Source: Granulicella cerasi | GTDB lineage: Bacteria; Acidobacteriota; Terriglobia; Terriglobales; Acidobacteriaceae | Reading direction: 5' to 3' | Assembly (NCBI RefSeq): GCF_025685575.1 | Contig: NZ_JAGSYD010000003.1 | Span: forward strand, 186,001 to 250,000 | Length of the DNA stretch: 64,000 bases | Shown here: positions 1 to 9,297 of the stretch, piece after piece | How the letters are laid out: the number at the start of each line of letters is the position of its first letter | Position numbering within the stretch: position 1 is the first letter of the stretch | Notes under the pieces: model-generated | Databases searched by the model: none | Told to the model about the DNA's origin: nothing | The model's input: the letters and a program-made list of their open reading frames with translations, nothing else | Made by a program: the position numbers and the translations under genes

Positions 1-2
1 TC

Positions 3-2135
3 TGCCTCGGCGGTATTTTGCTCGGCCTGGTGCGCTATCACCGCCAGCCGCGCCTCTATGAGGCTGTCGGTTCGCTGGAGATCGGCGGTGGATCTTCGAG
101 CGCCTTGCGTCAGGCCTCCGCGGCCGGTCGTGGCGCAGGCTTCGGCGGATCAGATCTCAGTTCCTCGACGCAGACGCAGATTGCGATTCTGCAGAGCCAC
201 ACGCTGCTGCTCAGCGTGGCGCGCGACCTCGATCTGGCGAACAACCCCGATTTCTGGGGCGCCAAGGGCACCATGCCGCACCGTAGCGTGGATGACCCCC
301 TCGTGCAGGCGCAGGTCGTGGCGATGCTCAACGGCACGCTCAATATTTCCGCACTGCAGAAGACCGACATCATTACCGTCACGAGCCGCACGGGCAGCGC
401 GAAGCTTTCGGCCGACATCGTCAACCGTCTGATGACGGATTACATTCACCGCAACATGCAGACCCGCTTCGACGCCACGAAGCGCGCGTCCTCCTTCCTC
501 TCCGGTCAGCTCGACGACCTGAAGCAGAAGGTCGAAGATTCGCAGGCGAAGGTCATCGAACTCGGCAAGCGCATCGGCGTACTGGGATTCGACCCGACCA
601 AGAACCAGATCACCAGCAACCTCGACACGCTGACGAAGGCCGTCGGCGAGGCTGAGGTGCACCGCATCCTCTCGGGCTCGCGCTATAGCATTCTGCGCAA
701 CATGGATCCCGGCGCACTGGACGCGAGCATCGACGCCAGCAGGCTCACCGGAGCTTCGGCGCTTTCAGCACTGCGTGCACAGCGCGAAGGCGAGCTGGTA
801 AAGCTTGCCGAACTCTCGCAGCAGTACGGCCCCAAGCACCCCGAGGTCGAAGCGATCCAGCGTGAGGTCAACGAACTCAACAAGCAGATCAATGTCGAGC
901 AGAACCGTCTGCTGACGCAAGCCCGCGAAGAGTTCGCTGCTGCGCGTGCGGAAGAGGGCGGCACACGCTCCGCGCTGGAAGACGAGAAAGCCGACGCTTA
1001 CCGCCTGCGCGACGACCTGCTGCAGTACACCCTGCTACAGCGCGACTTCGAGTCCAGCCGCACGCTGTACGACAGCCTGCAGAATCAGCTTCGTTCCGCT
1101 GGTATTACAGCGGGCCTGGAAGCTACTGAAATCGACATCGTCGACTACGCGACCCCGCCCGTCATGCCGTCGATGCAGCCGCGCAGCACGATCATGATGG
1201 TGAACTTCGTCGTAGCGACCCTGCTCGGCCTGATCATCGCCTTCATCGTCGACGCGCTCGATACCGGCATCCATACCGTGAGCGAACTGGAGCAGATCTC
1301 CGGCCTTCCATCACTCGCTCTGATTCCCCGCGCGCGCCGTATCGCCGAAGGCGCAACGCTCACGGTGGCACAGCGGAATCTCGCGCTGCTCAATGCGCCG
1401 CGAAGCCAGTTCGCTGAGTCGTTCCGCGCGCTGCGCACGTCGCTGCTGCTCTCCACGCCGGGCAGTGAGCCGCAGGTCATCCTCGTCACCAGCTCGATTC
1501 CCAACGAAGGCAAGACCACTGCGGCGATGAACCTCGCCTGTGTGCTTGCGCAGCGCGACATGCGCGTGCTGTTGATCGATGCCGACCTTCGCCGTCCCAG
1601 CATTCATCATCGCCTCGGGCTGAATGGCAAGAAGGGCCTGACGTCGATCCTCTCGGGTTCGGCTGATCTTGAAAGCGTCATCCAAAACCTGCCCGAAATC
1701 CCGACACTCGACGTGCTGGTCTCCGGGCCGGTGCCGCCGTTCCCGCAAGAGATGCTGGGTTCGGAAGATATGCGTCAGCTGCTGCTAGAGGCTCGCCAGA
1801 AGTACACGCACATCATCATCGACTCTCCGCCGTTGCTTTCTGTGACCGACTCGCAGATTCTCGCCCGCGAAGTAGACACGGTCGTGCTGATGGTGCGCTA
1901 CGGCAAGAGCACGCGCCAGTCCGTACGCCGCGGCCGCGAGATGCTCCAGCGTGCTGGCGCGCGCGTGGCCGGCATCGCGCTCAACGCAGTCGACACGAAC
2001 TCGCCGGAGTATTACTCCTACTACGGTTACTCCGGCTACACCACCTACGGCTCCGGCGGTCTGGAGCAGAAGAGCTGGGACGCTCGCTCGGATGCGAGCA
2101 AGGACAACGGCTCCACGAAAGGAAGCTCGCGATGA
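3..2135 (+). CDS. Polysaccharide biosynthesis tyrosine autokinase (Wzc/ExoP type), 5' end cut by window
   Basis: Inner-membrane bacterial tyrosine kinase that controls polymerisation and export of exopolysaccharide. The reading frame is open to the window edge, so the true start lies upstream; residues below count from the TTG at 18. The order is the end of a first membrane segment, a Wzz-like domain, a long coiled coil (about 150-340), a GNVR-like stretch (about 345-370), a second membrane segment (about 390-415), then the kinase. The Walker A motif NEGKTT is near residue 496, Walker A' LLIDAD near 518-523 and Walker B IIIDSPP near 599-605. The C-terminus carries seven tyrosines within about 15 residues from 667, the usual autophosphorylation cluster. 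The stop overlaps the next start (ATGA), so translational coupling with the exporter is likely. Confidence 0.93.
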   Translation, partial: CLGGILLGLVRYHRQPRLYEAVGSLEIGGGSSSALRQASAAGRGAGFGGSDLSSSTQTQIAILQSHTLLLSVARDLDLANNPDFWGAKGTMPHRSVDDPLVQAQVVAMLNGTLNISALQKTDIITVTSRTGSAKLSADIVNRLMTDYIHRNMQTRFDATKRASSFLSGQLDDLKQKVEDSQAKVIELGKRIGVLGFDPTKNQITSNLDTLTKAVGEAEVHRILSGSRYSILRNMDPGALDASIDASRLTGASALSALRAQREGELVKLAELSQQYGPKHPEVEAIQREVNELNKQINVEQNRLLTQAREEFAAARAEEGGTRSALEDEKADAYRLRDDLLQYTLLQRDFESSRTLYDSLQNQLRSAGITAGLEATEIDIVDYATPPVMPSMQPRSTIMMVNFVVATLLGLIIAFIVDALDTGIHTVSELEQISGLPSLALIPRARRIAEGATLTVAQRNLALLNAPRSQFAESFRALRTSLLLSTPGSEPQVILVTSSIPNEGKTTAAMNLACVLAQRDMRVLLIDADLRRPSIHHRLGLNGKKGLTSILSGSADLESVIQNLPEIPTLDVLVSGPVPPFPQEMLGSEDMRQLLLEARQKYTHIIIDSPPLLSVTDSQILAREVDTVVLMVRYGKSTRQSVRRGREMLQRAGARVAGIALNAVDTNSPEYYSYYGYSGYTTYGSGGLEQKSWDARSDASKDNGSTKGSSR

Positions 2136-3184
2136 AGCTGAATCGACTTCTCCAGTGGATGTCCGCCACCCTATGCCTGCTGCTTGGCGTAGTGACAGCT
2201 TCGGCTCAGAGTCCTCTGACTTCGCCCTCCACCTGGAACAATCAGCCGCAGCAGACGCAGGGACGCTCCCTCGGGCAGATGCCCGGCAGCCTGCAGCGCT
2301 CGGGCTCCGAGACGGGCGGCCTGCTCATCCCCACGACGGACAAGGCCCTGCTTTATCCGTCGCCGTCGGCTTATCATCTTGTTCCCGGCGATCTCATCAC
2401 GGTATCGATCTACGGAGTGGCGTACCAGACAACGGCGCGCGTTGATGAAGCTTCGCGAGTGAAGCTTCCCTTGCTGGGCTCTGAGCAAATTTCGGGGATG
2501 TCGATCCAGGACGCTGAAACCTTCCTCGCGCATCGCTTTGTCGAGGCGCAGCTTTTCCGCAGTCCGGAAGTTTCGATCAACCTGCTCGAAAGCCCGACCT
2601 CTAACGCCACGGTCTATGGCGAAGTGAACTCCGTCGTGCCGGTACTCAGCAACCGCCGCCTGATCGACGTGATCATCGCGGCAGGCGGTCTGCCGCCGAC
2701 GGCGAGCCACATCGTCACCATCAATCGTGCAGGCGCCTCCGCTCCGCTCGTGATCAACATGGGTGATAATCCCTACACGAGCCCCGCAGCCAATATCCCC
2801 GTGATGCCCGGCGACAGCGTCTTCATCAACCGCGAAGGCATCGTCTACGTGGTTGGCGCGTTCAGGCAGCAAGGCATGTTGACACTGACCGGCAACCACC
2901 AAATGACGCTGATGGAAGCCGCTGCGCTCTCGGGTGGCCCTGACCCGACCGTGGCGAAGTACGACGATCTGCATCTGATCCGCACGATCAATGGAAAGCG
3001 CACCGTCGTCGTTCTCGATATCAAGAAGGTCCTCTACGGCAAGGAAGCTGATCCGATTTTGCAGGCAGACGACATCGTCTTCCTGCCGACGAGCGGCGCG
3101 AAGATGGTCTTCTCGAACGGCACCGTCAACGCGATCGTCTCAGCTGCCTCATTGGCCATTTCACTGCTCTCGGTTACACGTTAG
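2132..3184 (+). CDS. Wza-like polysaccharide export protein with SLBB domain
   Basis: Outer-membrane or periplasmic channel component for exopolysaccharide export. It has 350 residues with a signal peptide ending near residue 25 (TASAQ). A polysaccharide-export domain follows (about 82-165, beginning LVPGDLITVSIYG), then an SLBB-type region (about 165-330) with the typical VYVVGAFRQQGML turn. The C-terminal 20 residues are hydrophobic and may be a membrane anchor. The start overlaps the kinase stop by four bases. No lipobox cysteine is visible, unlike E. coli Wza, so its mode of outer-membrane attachment is unclear. Family assignment is firm; the exported sugar is unknown. Confidence 0.92.
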   Translation: MKLNRLLQWMSATLCLLLGVVTASAQSPLTSPSTWNNQPQQTQGRSLGQMPGSLQRSGSETGGLLIPTTDKALLYPSPSAYHLVPGDLITVSIYGVAYQTTARVDEASRVKLPLLGSEQISGMSIQDAETFLAHRFVEAQLFRSPEVSINLLESPTSNATVYGEVNSVVPVLSNRRLIDVIIAAGGLPPTASHIVTINRAGASAPLVINMGDNPYTSPAANIPVMPGDSVFINREGIVYVVGAFRQQGMLTLTGNHQMTLMEAAALSGGPDPTVAKYDDLHLIRTINGKRTVVVLDIKKVLYGKEADPILQADDIVFLPTSGAKMVFSNGTVNAIVSAASLAISLLSVTR

Positions 3185-3190
3185 GAACGC

Positions 3191-4456
3191 ATGAGTCACG
3201 CTGCTGAACAACCTCAGCAACCGCTGGCCGATCGCCCTGCGGTTCGCCTCGGCTACTACGTCTCGCATCCGATTCAGTATCAGGCTCCGCTCCTGCGCCG
3301 CATCTCGCAGGAGCCGGACATCGACCTCACCGTGCTCTTCGGCTCGGACTTCTCTGTCCGTTCCTACAAGGACGAGGGCTTCGGTGTCGCCGTGGAGTGG
3401 GACGTACCGTTGCTTGATGGCTACAAGCACGAGTTCCTGAAGCCGATTCACGACAAGGGCGGCGTCTCTTCGACGACGCCGATCTCACTAAGCCTGGTGC
3501 ACGGCCTGCAGAACGCCGATGGCTCGCCTCGCTTCGATGCGCTGTGGGTGCATGGATATGCGTCCGTCAATGCGCTACGCGCCATCATGGCGGCGAATGC
3601 GCTAGGCATTCCGGTGCTGCTGCGCGCGGAAAGCTGGCTCGCGGACCGTGCACGCTCGCCGCTGAAGCTCGCGCTGAAGAAGATGTTCTTTGACCTTCTG
3701 GGTCGTGGCGTTGCGGGTGTGCTGCCGATCGGCACGCACAATGCCCAGTACTGGCGTCACTACTGGGGCGACAGCGTCCCGCAGTTCCTCTTCCCTTACG
3801 CGGTGGACAATAGCTACTTCGCGCAACGTGCGATCGCCGCGACGCCGAACCTCGCCAAGCTGCGTGCAGAGCTGCAACTGGAAGCCGATCGCCCGGTCGT
3901 GCTCTTCGCGTCGAAGCTGCAGGAACGCAAGCACGCGAATCATCTCGTAGAAGCGTATGCACGCTTCGTGTCGAAACGGACGGCGAGCGAGCCGAAACCG
4001 TACCTCGTCATCGTGGGCGACGGCGAGGAGCGCAAGAATCTGCATCAGCAGGTTGCCGCGCTGGGCCTCGACGCCGATGTGCGCTTCGCCGGCTTCCGCA
4101 ATCAGTCTGAGCTCCCTGCATTCTTCGCGATGAGTTCGGTCTTCGTACTGCCCTCGCGACACGAGCCCTGGGGCCTGATCGTCAATGAGTCGATGGCCTC
4201 GGGCTGCCCGGTGATCGTCTCCACCGACGTAGGCTCTGCCCTCGATCTCGTCGCGGATGGCGTCGAAGGCTGCGTCTACCCTGTCGGTGATGTCGACGCG
4301 CTCACCGAGTCGCTCGCTCGCGTCTTCGCCACCCCGGACACGCCCCGCCAGATGGGTGAAGCCGCGCGTCTGCGCATGACGACGTGGAGCTTCGAAGAAG
4401 ACGTCGCTGGCCTTCGCGCCGCGTTGGCCCACACCACCCGCAAGCTGATCGCCTGA
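3191..4456 (+). CDS. Glycosyltransferase family 4
   Basis: Cytoplasmic GT-B fold transferase that adds a sugar to the growing exopolysaccharide repeat unit. It has 421 residues. The N-terminal half contains VSHPIQYQAPLLRRI, common in GT4 enzymes of capsule clusters. The C-terminal nucleotide-sugar domain starts near 236 (VVLFASKLQERKH), and the E-x7-E region EPWGLIVNESMASG is near 327-340. The start lies six bases after the exporter stop, and the stop overlaps the next start by one base (TGATG). Donor and acceptor cannot be read from sequence. Confidence 0.88.
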   Translation: MSHAAEQPQQPLADRPAVRLGYYVSHPIQYQAPLLRRISQEPDIDLTVLFGSDFSVRSYKDEGFGVAVEWDVPLLDGYKHEFLKPIHDKGGVSSTTPISLSLVHGLQNADGSPRFDALWVHGYASVNALRAIMAANALGIPVLLRAESWLADRARSPLKLALKKMFFDLLGRGVAGVLPIGTHNAQYWRHYWGDSVPQFLFPYAVDNSYFAQRAIAATPNLAKLRAELQLEADRPVVLFASKLQERKHANHLVEAYARFVSKRTASEPKPYLVIVGDGEERKNLHQQVAALGLDADVRFAGFRNQSELPAFFAMSSVFVLPSRHEPWGLIVNESMASGCPVIVSTDVGSALDLVADGVEGCVYPVGDVDALTESLARVFATPDTPRQMGEAARLRMTTWSFEEDVAGLRAALAHTTRKLIA

Positions 4457-5601
4457 TGCATATTCTGCATATCATCGGCACGCTGGACCCGCGCGCGGGC
4501 GGCCCGCAAACGGCGATGCGGATGCTCATCGACTTCCAGCCGGAAGGCTACACCAGCGAGGTCGTCACCACCGACCTGCCGGATGCGCCCTTCCTCGCGG
4601 AGTACCCTGTGCCCGCGCACGGTGCGGGCAGCGGCGGTTGGTATGCGCCGAAGCTCGTGCCCTGGCTCAAGGCGAACCGCTCACGCTTCGATGGCGTCAT
4701 CGTGCACGGCTTGTGGGAGTACACCGGCATCGCCGCGCGTAAGGCGTTCAGCGGGCACGTGCCGTACGTGGTCTTCCCGCACGGCATGTTGGACTCCTAC
4801 TTCAAGCGCACGTTCCCGATGAAGCACCTGAAGAAATGGCTGTTCTGGCTGCTCGCCGAGTACTGGAACCTGCGCAAGGCCTCGCGTGTGCTCTTTACGA
4901 CTGAGCTCGAAGAGAAGCTCGCCGCAGAGAGCTTCCCGTTGCTCTATCGCTGGCGTGCTGAGATTGCGCCGCTCGGTTCGATCGCCGCCCCGCCTCGCAG
5001 TGAAGCGCAGCTGGATGCGTTCTACGCACGATGCCCCGAAGTGCGCGGCCAGCGCTTCATGCTTTATCTTGGCCGCATCCACCCGAAGAAGGGTGCGGAC
5101 CTGCTGCTGAAGGCGTTCACCTTGCGGCAAAGCGATATTCATCTCGTGATGGCTGGCCCAGGTGCAGACGATGAGTGGGCGCAAGGTCTGCGCTCGGCAT
5201 TACCCGCTGACGTTGCAGCTCGCGTTCACTGGCCGGGCATGCTGCAAGGCGATGCCAAGTGGGGAGCCTTCCACGCGAGCGATGCGTTCGTGCTGCCATC
5301 GCATCAGGAGAACTTCGGCATCGCTGTCGTCGAAGCGCTCGCCGCAGCGCGTCCTGTGCTTATTACAGAGCCGGTGAACATCTCGCCTGAGATTGAAGCT
5401 GACGGCGCAGGCCTTGTCGGCAAAGACACGGTGGAAGGCGTGAGCTCACTGCTCAAGCGGTGGCTGACGCTCAACGAAAGCGACCGCGCAGCGATGGGCG
5501 AGCAAGCCCTGCGAACCTTCGCCAAACGCTACGATATGCGCCGCAACACCGGGCCGATCCTGCAGGTTTTCGAGCGCATCCGCGCAGACAGACGGCGCTA
5601 A
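4456..5601 (+). CDS. Glycosyltransferase family 4
   Basis: Second GT-B transferase of the exopolysaccharide operon, 381 residues. The ATG at 4456 is chosen because it overlaps the preceding TGA and begins with MHILHIIGTLDPRAGGPQTA, a typical GT4 N-terminus. A longer frame from 4384 only adds residues read from the upstream gene in another frame. The sugar-binding half begins near residue 197 (FMLYLGRIHPKKGADLLL), and the E-x7-E-like motif QENFGIAVVEALAA is near 282-296. Substrates are unknown. It is co-directional and coupled with its neighbours. Confidence 0.88.
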   Translation: MHILHIIGTLDPRAGGPQTAMRMLIDFQPEGYTSEVVTTDLPDAPFLAEYPVPAHGAGSGGWYAPKLVPWLKANRSRFDGVIVHGLWEYTGIAARKAFSGHVPYVVFPHGMLDSYFKRTFPMKHLKKWLFWLLAEYWNLRKASRVLFTTELEEKLAAESFPLLYRWRAEIAPLGSIAAPPRSEAQLDAFYARCPEVRGQRFMLYLGRIHPKKGADLLLKAFTLRQSDIHLVMAGPGADDEWAQGLRSALPADVAARVHWPGMLQGDAKWGAFHASDAFVLPSHQENFGIAVVEALAAARPVLITEPVNISPEIEADGAGLVGKDTVEGVSSLLKRWLTLNESDRAAMGEQALRTFAKRYDMRRNTGPILQVFERIRADRRR

Positions 5602-5619
5602 CCCGCTACACTCTAGGAC

Positions 5620-6216
5620 ATGCCCCGGCAGAGCGATTACAACACCGCAGAACACATGCCCCAGACCGAAGACGCCTACACTCAGGCGGCGTTTCCGCTA
5701 TCGAACCGCTTGCGGCGGCTGGTGTGGAACATCGTCTGGCTGCTGCTCTTTCGCCTTTCGCCGCGCCCCTTTCATGCGTGGCGCGCGATGCTGCTGCGAC
5801 TCTTCGGCGCAACGCTGGGACCAGACTGCCACTTCTACCCCGCCTGCAAGGTCTGGGCTCCGTGGAACCTCGTCTGCGCCGATCACGTGGCTGCAGGAGA
5901 CGGCGTAGAACTCTACAACCCTTCACCGATGCACCTAGGCTCGCACGCGATCATCTCGCAGAGCGCTTACATCTGCGGTGCCACGCATGACTACAACGAC
6001 CCGCGCTTCCCGCTGCAGTCGTTCCGCATGGAGATCGGTGCCTATGCGTGGATCTGTGCGCGCGCATCCGTTTTGCCGGGCGTGAAGGTGGGCGAAGGCG
6101 CGGTGCTCGGCCTCGGCTCCATCGCGTCGAAGAACCTGGAACCGTGGACTGTCTACTCCGGCAACCCCGCGCAGGCTGTGCGCGAGCGTGTACGCGTGAC
6201 GGACGTGCCGGCATGA
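5620..6216 (+). CDS. WcaF-like hexapeptide acyltransferase
   Basis: Left-handed beta-helix acetyltransferase of the colanic-acid WcaF type, predicted to O-acetylate the polysaccharide or an intermediate. It has 198 residues from the ATG at 5620, preceded by AGGA close to the start. An ATG at 5656 is possible but lacks a clear ribosome site. The N-terminal segment RLVWNIVWLLLFRLSPRPFH is hydrophobic and typical of the family. Hexapeptide repeats span about 70-190, with the CGATHDYNDPRF stretch carrying the likely catalytic histidine. The stop overlaps the next start (ATGA). Confidence 0.85.
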   Translation: MPRQSDYNTAEHMPQTEDAYTQAAFPLSNRLRRLVWNIVWLLLFRLSPRPFHAWRAMLLRLFGATLGPDCHFYPACKVWAPWNLVCADHVAAGDGVELYNPSPMHLGSHAIISQSAYICGATHDYNDPRFPLQSFRMEIGAYAWICARASVLPGVKVGEGAVLGLGSIASKNLEPWTVYSGNPAQAVRERVRVTDVPA

Positions 6217-7040
6217 TCTCCGTCCTGATCCTTACGCGCAACGAAGAGCAGGACCTGCCCACGTGCCTTGCGTCGGTCGCGTTTTCTGATGACGTTCACG
6301 TGCTCGATTCCGAATCCACCGACGCGACGCGTGCGATCGCCGAAGCCGCCGGTGCGAAGGTCACCGTGCGCCGCTTCGACGGCTACGCCAGCCAGCGCAA
6401 CGCCGGTCTGGCGCTGCCGTTCGCGCATCCGTGGGTGCTGGTGCTCGACGCCGACGAGCGCGTGACCGCAGAGCTTGCGAGCGAGATCTTCGCGGCGCTG
6501 CCCAGCGCGCTGCCCACGGTCGATGCCTTCCGCATCCGCCGTCGCGATTTCCTGTGGGGCACCTGGCTGAAGCACGCGCAGTTGACCCCCCTGTATCTGC
6601 GGCTCTTCCGCGTAGGCCGCGTACGCTACGTGCGCGACATCAATGAAATCGCCGAGGTCGATGGCGAGATTCGCGACCTCAGTGCGCCGCTCGATCACTT
6701 CCCTTTCTCCAAAGGAATCGCGCAGTGGATCGACAAACACAACCGCTACTCGACGAGCGAAGCCGAGTTGCTTGCAGCGGGCATGGCGACCAGCGACGCG
6801 TCGCTCAAGACCGCGTTCACGGCGAAGGACCTGCACGAACGCCGTCGCGCGCAGAAGGCGATCTTCTACAAGCTGCCGGGGCGACCGGTGATCAAGTGGT
6901 GCTACATGATGTTCGTGCGCGGCGCGGTGCTCGATGGCAGTGCCGGCGTGATGTACGCCACGTTGCAGAGCATCTACGAGTACTTCATCGAAGTGAAGCG
7001 ACGCGAGATGCTGCGGCGGCGTGAAGGACAGGGCCTTTGA
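6213..7040 (+). CDS. Glycosyltransferase family 2 (WaaE/KdtX-like)
   Basis: GT-A fold transferase of 275 residues starting MISVLILTRNEEQDLP. The ATG at 6213 overlaps the preceding stop; the longer frame from 6048 is spurious. The metal-binding DAD is in VLVLDADERV (about 74-83). The motif RRRDFLWGTWLKH and the later PLDHFPFSKGIAQWIDKHNRYS are typical of WaaE/KdtX-like enzymes. It closes the exopolysaccharide operon and is followed by a terminator. It probably glycosylates an early lipid-linked acceptor, but the actual acceptor is unknown. Confidence 0.87.
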   Translation: MISVLILTRNEEQDLPTCLASVAFSDDVHVLDSESTDATRAIAEAAGAKVTVRRFDGYASQRNAGLALPFAHPWVLVLDADERVTAELASEIFAALPSALPTVDAFRIRRRDFLWGTWLKHAQLTPLYLRLFRVGRVRYVRDINEIAEVDGEIRDLSAPLDHFPFSKGIAQWIDKHNRYSTSEAELLAAGMATSDASLKTAFTAKDLHERRRAQKAIFYKLPGRPVIKWCYMMFVRGAVLDGSAGVMYATLQSIYEYFIEVKRREMLRRREGQGL

Positions 7041-7110
7041 GGCTGCGCGCAGCATCCGCCAACGATCCCTGCGGGAGATGCCAACGACAGACCAACACGA
7101 ACGCAAAAGA

Positions 7111-7134
7111 AAACGGCCTCCGAAGAGGCCGTTT
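7111..7134. terminator. Bidirectional terminator hairpin
   Basis: Perfect 10-bp stem AAACGGCCTC/GAGGCCGTTT with a four-base loop, between the end of the exopolysaccharide operon and the end of the convergent response-regulator gene. Confidence 0.8.
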
Positions 7135-7152
7135 CATGTTTCGTGGTGAGGG

Positions 7153-7530
7153 CTAAGCGCGGAGCTTCGCCAGCAGGTCGGTGGGGTGCACCGGCTTGGC
7201 GAGAATCTCGAACTCGTGGCCCTGGGCGCGTGCGCGCTCCAGCAGATCGGCCGTTGCCGCCTGTCCGGAGAAGAGCAGCACTTTGCAGTTCGGCAGCTTC
7301 GTGCGCGTCTGGATCGCCGCTTCAATGCCGGTCATGCCGGTCATGATGACGTCCGAGATGAGCATATCGGGCTGGAAAGAATCGAGTGCCTCGAGCGCCT
7401 TTTCGCCGCTATAGACGGCGCGGGCTTCAAAGCCTGCCTGATTGAGAATGATGGCGAGTGTGTTGGCGATAACCTGTTCGTCGTCAGCAACCAGAACGCG
7501 CGGCTTGCTCGTCGTGTTCGTGTCCGTCAT
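7153..7530 (-). CDS. Single-domain response regulator (CheY-like)
   Basis: Stand-alone receiver protein of 125 residues. The chosen ATG begins MTDTNTTSKPRVLVADDEQV; an upstream frame to 7692 lacks receiver similarity. The acidic pair DD is in VLVADDE, the phospho-acceptor Asp in DMLISDVIMTGMTG, a serine replaces the switch threonine in VLLFSGQA, and the invariant lysine is in ILAKPVHP. There is no output domain, so it must act by protein contact. It sits between the exopolysaccharide operon and a PHP phosphatase, suggesting a capsule-related role, but this is only context. The partner kinase is not in the window. Confidence 0.88.
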   Translation of the reverse strand: MTDTNTTSKPRVLVADDEQVIANTLAIILNQAGFEARAVYSGEKALEALDSFQPDMLISDVIMTGMTGIEAAIQTRTKLPNCKVLLFSGQAATADLLERARAQGHEFEILAKPVHPTDLLAKLRA

Positions 7531-7729
7531 GAGTTTCCTGAAGGTTCCTTCCCTTGCAATCTGGCCCGGGCGGTGCGCCGCGAACAAATGCTCTCTTGAT
7601 GATACGACGCAGGAGGCTAGAAGTTTCCTGACCGTAAATCTGAACCAGATTATGCCGGTATGATGCGGCAGCTGTCGAATAGGCTGCCTCACGCTTTCGT
7701 CATCGAGAAGTGCTAGGCTCGAAGAAGCG

Positions 7730-8563
7730 ATGTTCGATATCCATAATCATCTTCTGCATGCCCTTGATGACGGCTCACCGAACCTTGAGACCTCTGTGGA
7801 AATGGCGCGCATGGCCGTCGCCAACGGCACAACGCACATGGTGTGCACGCCCCATGCGTCGTCCGCGTTCAGCTTCCAACCGGAGCTGATCGCAAGCCGC
7901 ATGGCCGAACTGCGTGCCGCGCTGCAGACCGAAGGCATCGCGCTCCAACTCGGCCAGGGCTGCGACTTTCACATCGCGTACGACAACGTGCAGGACGCAC
8001 TCGCCCACCCGCGTAAATACACGATCAACAACAGCGAGTACCTGCTGATCGAGCTGCCCGATAACCTGATTCCGCCCTCGTTCGAGCGCACACTCTACGA
8101 CCTTCGCGTCGCGGGCATCACCCCGATCCTCACCCATCCGGAGCGCAACCCCGCGATTCAGGAGAACCCCGCACGCCTGAAGACCTGGGTAGAGGGTGGC
8201 CTGCTCGTGCAGGTAACTGCGAACTCCGTTACGGGCGACATGGGCAAGAAGGCCGCAACGCTTTCGCACGAGTGGCTGGAACGCCGCTGGGTACACTTTC
8301 TCGCCAGCGATGCGCACGACCTCGTGCGCCGTCCGCCAAACCTCAAGAAGGCCCGCGCCTGGGTCGATCACCACGTCAGCGAGCGCTACGCGGCCCTGCT
8401 AACCGTCGACAATCCGCAGGCCGTCTTCGAGACCAGGCCTCTGCCCGAGCAAATGCCCATGCTCGGCCTCGATGACGACTACGATGTCGATGACATGGTG
8501 GATGATTACGTGGAAGGCCCGCGTCCATGGTGGAAGCGCTTCCTTGGCATCGGCGTCGACTAG
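7730..8563 (+). CDS. PHP-type tyrosine-protein phosphatase (CpsB/YwqE family)
   Basis: Metal-dependent PHP hydrolase of 277 residues. The motif DIHNHLLHALDDG at residues 3-15 supplies the first metal ligands, MVCTPHAS (about 37-44) another, LTHPERN (about 134-140) a further one, and LASDAHD (about 190-196) the last. Family members dephosphorylate tyrosine autokinases of capsule systems, so the kinase at the window start is the likely substrate. The C-terminal tail is acidic (DDDYDVDDMVDDY) and may be disordered. The stop overlaps the stop of the convergent reductase by four bases. Confidence 0.88.
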   Translation: MFDIHNHLLHALDDGSPNLETSVEMARMAVANGTTHMVCTPHASSAFSFQPELIASRMAELRAALQTEGIALQLGQGCDFHIAYDNVQDALAHPRKYTINNSEYLLIELPDNLIPPSFERTLYDLRVAGITPILTHPERNPAIQENPARLKTWVEGGLLVQVTANSVTGDMGKKAATLSHEWLERRWVHFLASDAHDLVRRPPNLKKARAWVDHHVSERYAALLTVDNPQAVFETRPLPEQMPMLGLDDDYDVDDMVDDYVEGPRPWWKRFLGIGVD

Positions 8564-9297
8564 AGCCCGAGGCCGCCGTCCACCGCGAGCAACTGTCCGG
8601 TGATGAAGTGCGGCGCCATGGCAAAGAAAATCACCGCAGCCGCAACATCCTCTGCGCGTCCGTTCCGGCGCATCGGCGTCTTCTGCGCGAAGTGCTCGTA
8701 CGCGGGGTCGACCTCGCCGTTCACGATCATGCCGGGAGCCACGCAGTTCACGCTGATCTCCGGCGCCCATGCCTTCGCCATCGTCTGCGAAAGCATGTGC
8801 AGCGCGGCCTTCGAGGTGCAGTAGTGGCCGTGTGTGGCCCACGGATGCAGCCCTCCGAGTGAGCCGATGTTCACGATGCGGCCATGCGCTGCCTTCAGCA
8901 GCGGATACGCGGTCTTCGCGACAAGGAACGGGCCGCGCGTGTTCGTTTCAAACATCGCGTCCCACTGCTCCACCGTGACGTCTTCGAGCGCGGCTGTCTC
9001 AAACGCGCCCGCGTTGTTCACCAGGATGTCGAGACCGTCCCAATCCTCTGTGACCTTCGAGATTGCTGCCTGAACACTAACTTCGGAACGCACGTCGCAG
9101 TTCAGCGCGAGCGCCCGTACGCCTCTCTGGTGCAGATCAGCCAGCGTCTGCTCGGCTTCCTGCTGCGAGCCGCGGTAGGTGATCGCGACATCGGCACCGG
9201 CATCTGCAAAGGCCAACGCAAGCGAGCGGCCAATGCGCTTGGCCGCTCCTGTAATGACGACTCGCTTGCCCGTTAGCGGGCGTGCTGTGTGACTCAC
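8560..9297 (-). CDS. Short-chain dehydrogenase/reductase, pteridine-reductase-like
   Basis: NAD(P)H-dependent SDR of 245 residues. The cofactor motif TGAAKRIG is at about 16-23, NNAG at about 89-92, and the catalytic Ser-Tyr-Lys set is in NIGSLGG and YCTSK. TGAAKRIG resembles pteridine reductases (PTR1/FolM) more than FabG, which usually has TGASxGIG. Its substrate could be a dihydropterin or a 3-oxoacyl group; the sequence does not decide. The start overlaps the stop of the upstream secreted-protein gene (ATGA), so the two are probably co-transcribed. Confidence 0.85.
   Translation of the reverse strand: MSHTARPLTGKRVVITGAAKRIGRSLALAFADAGADVAITYRGSQQEAEQTLADLHQRGVRALALNCDVRSEVSVQAAISKVTEDWDGLDILVNNAGAFETAALEDVTVEQWDAMFETNTRGPFLVAKTAYPLLKAAHGRIVNIGSLGGLHPWATHGHYCTSKAALHMLSQTMAKAWAPEISVNCVAPGMIVNGEVDPAYEHFAQKTPMRRNGRAEDVAAAVIFFAMAPHFITGQLLAVDGGLGL

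Noticed and set aside
18..2135. Complete tyrosine-kinase gene starting at TTG 18
   Set aside because: The frame is open to base 3 and begins within a membrane segment, so it is only the 3' part.
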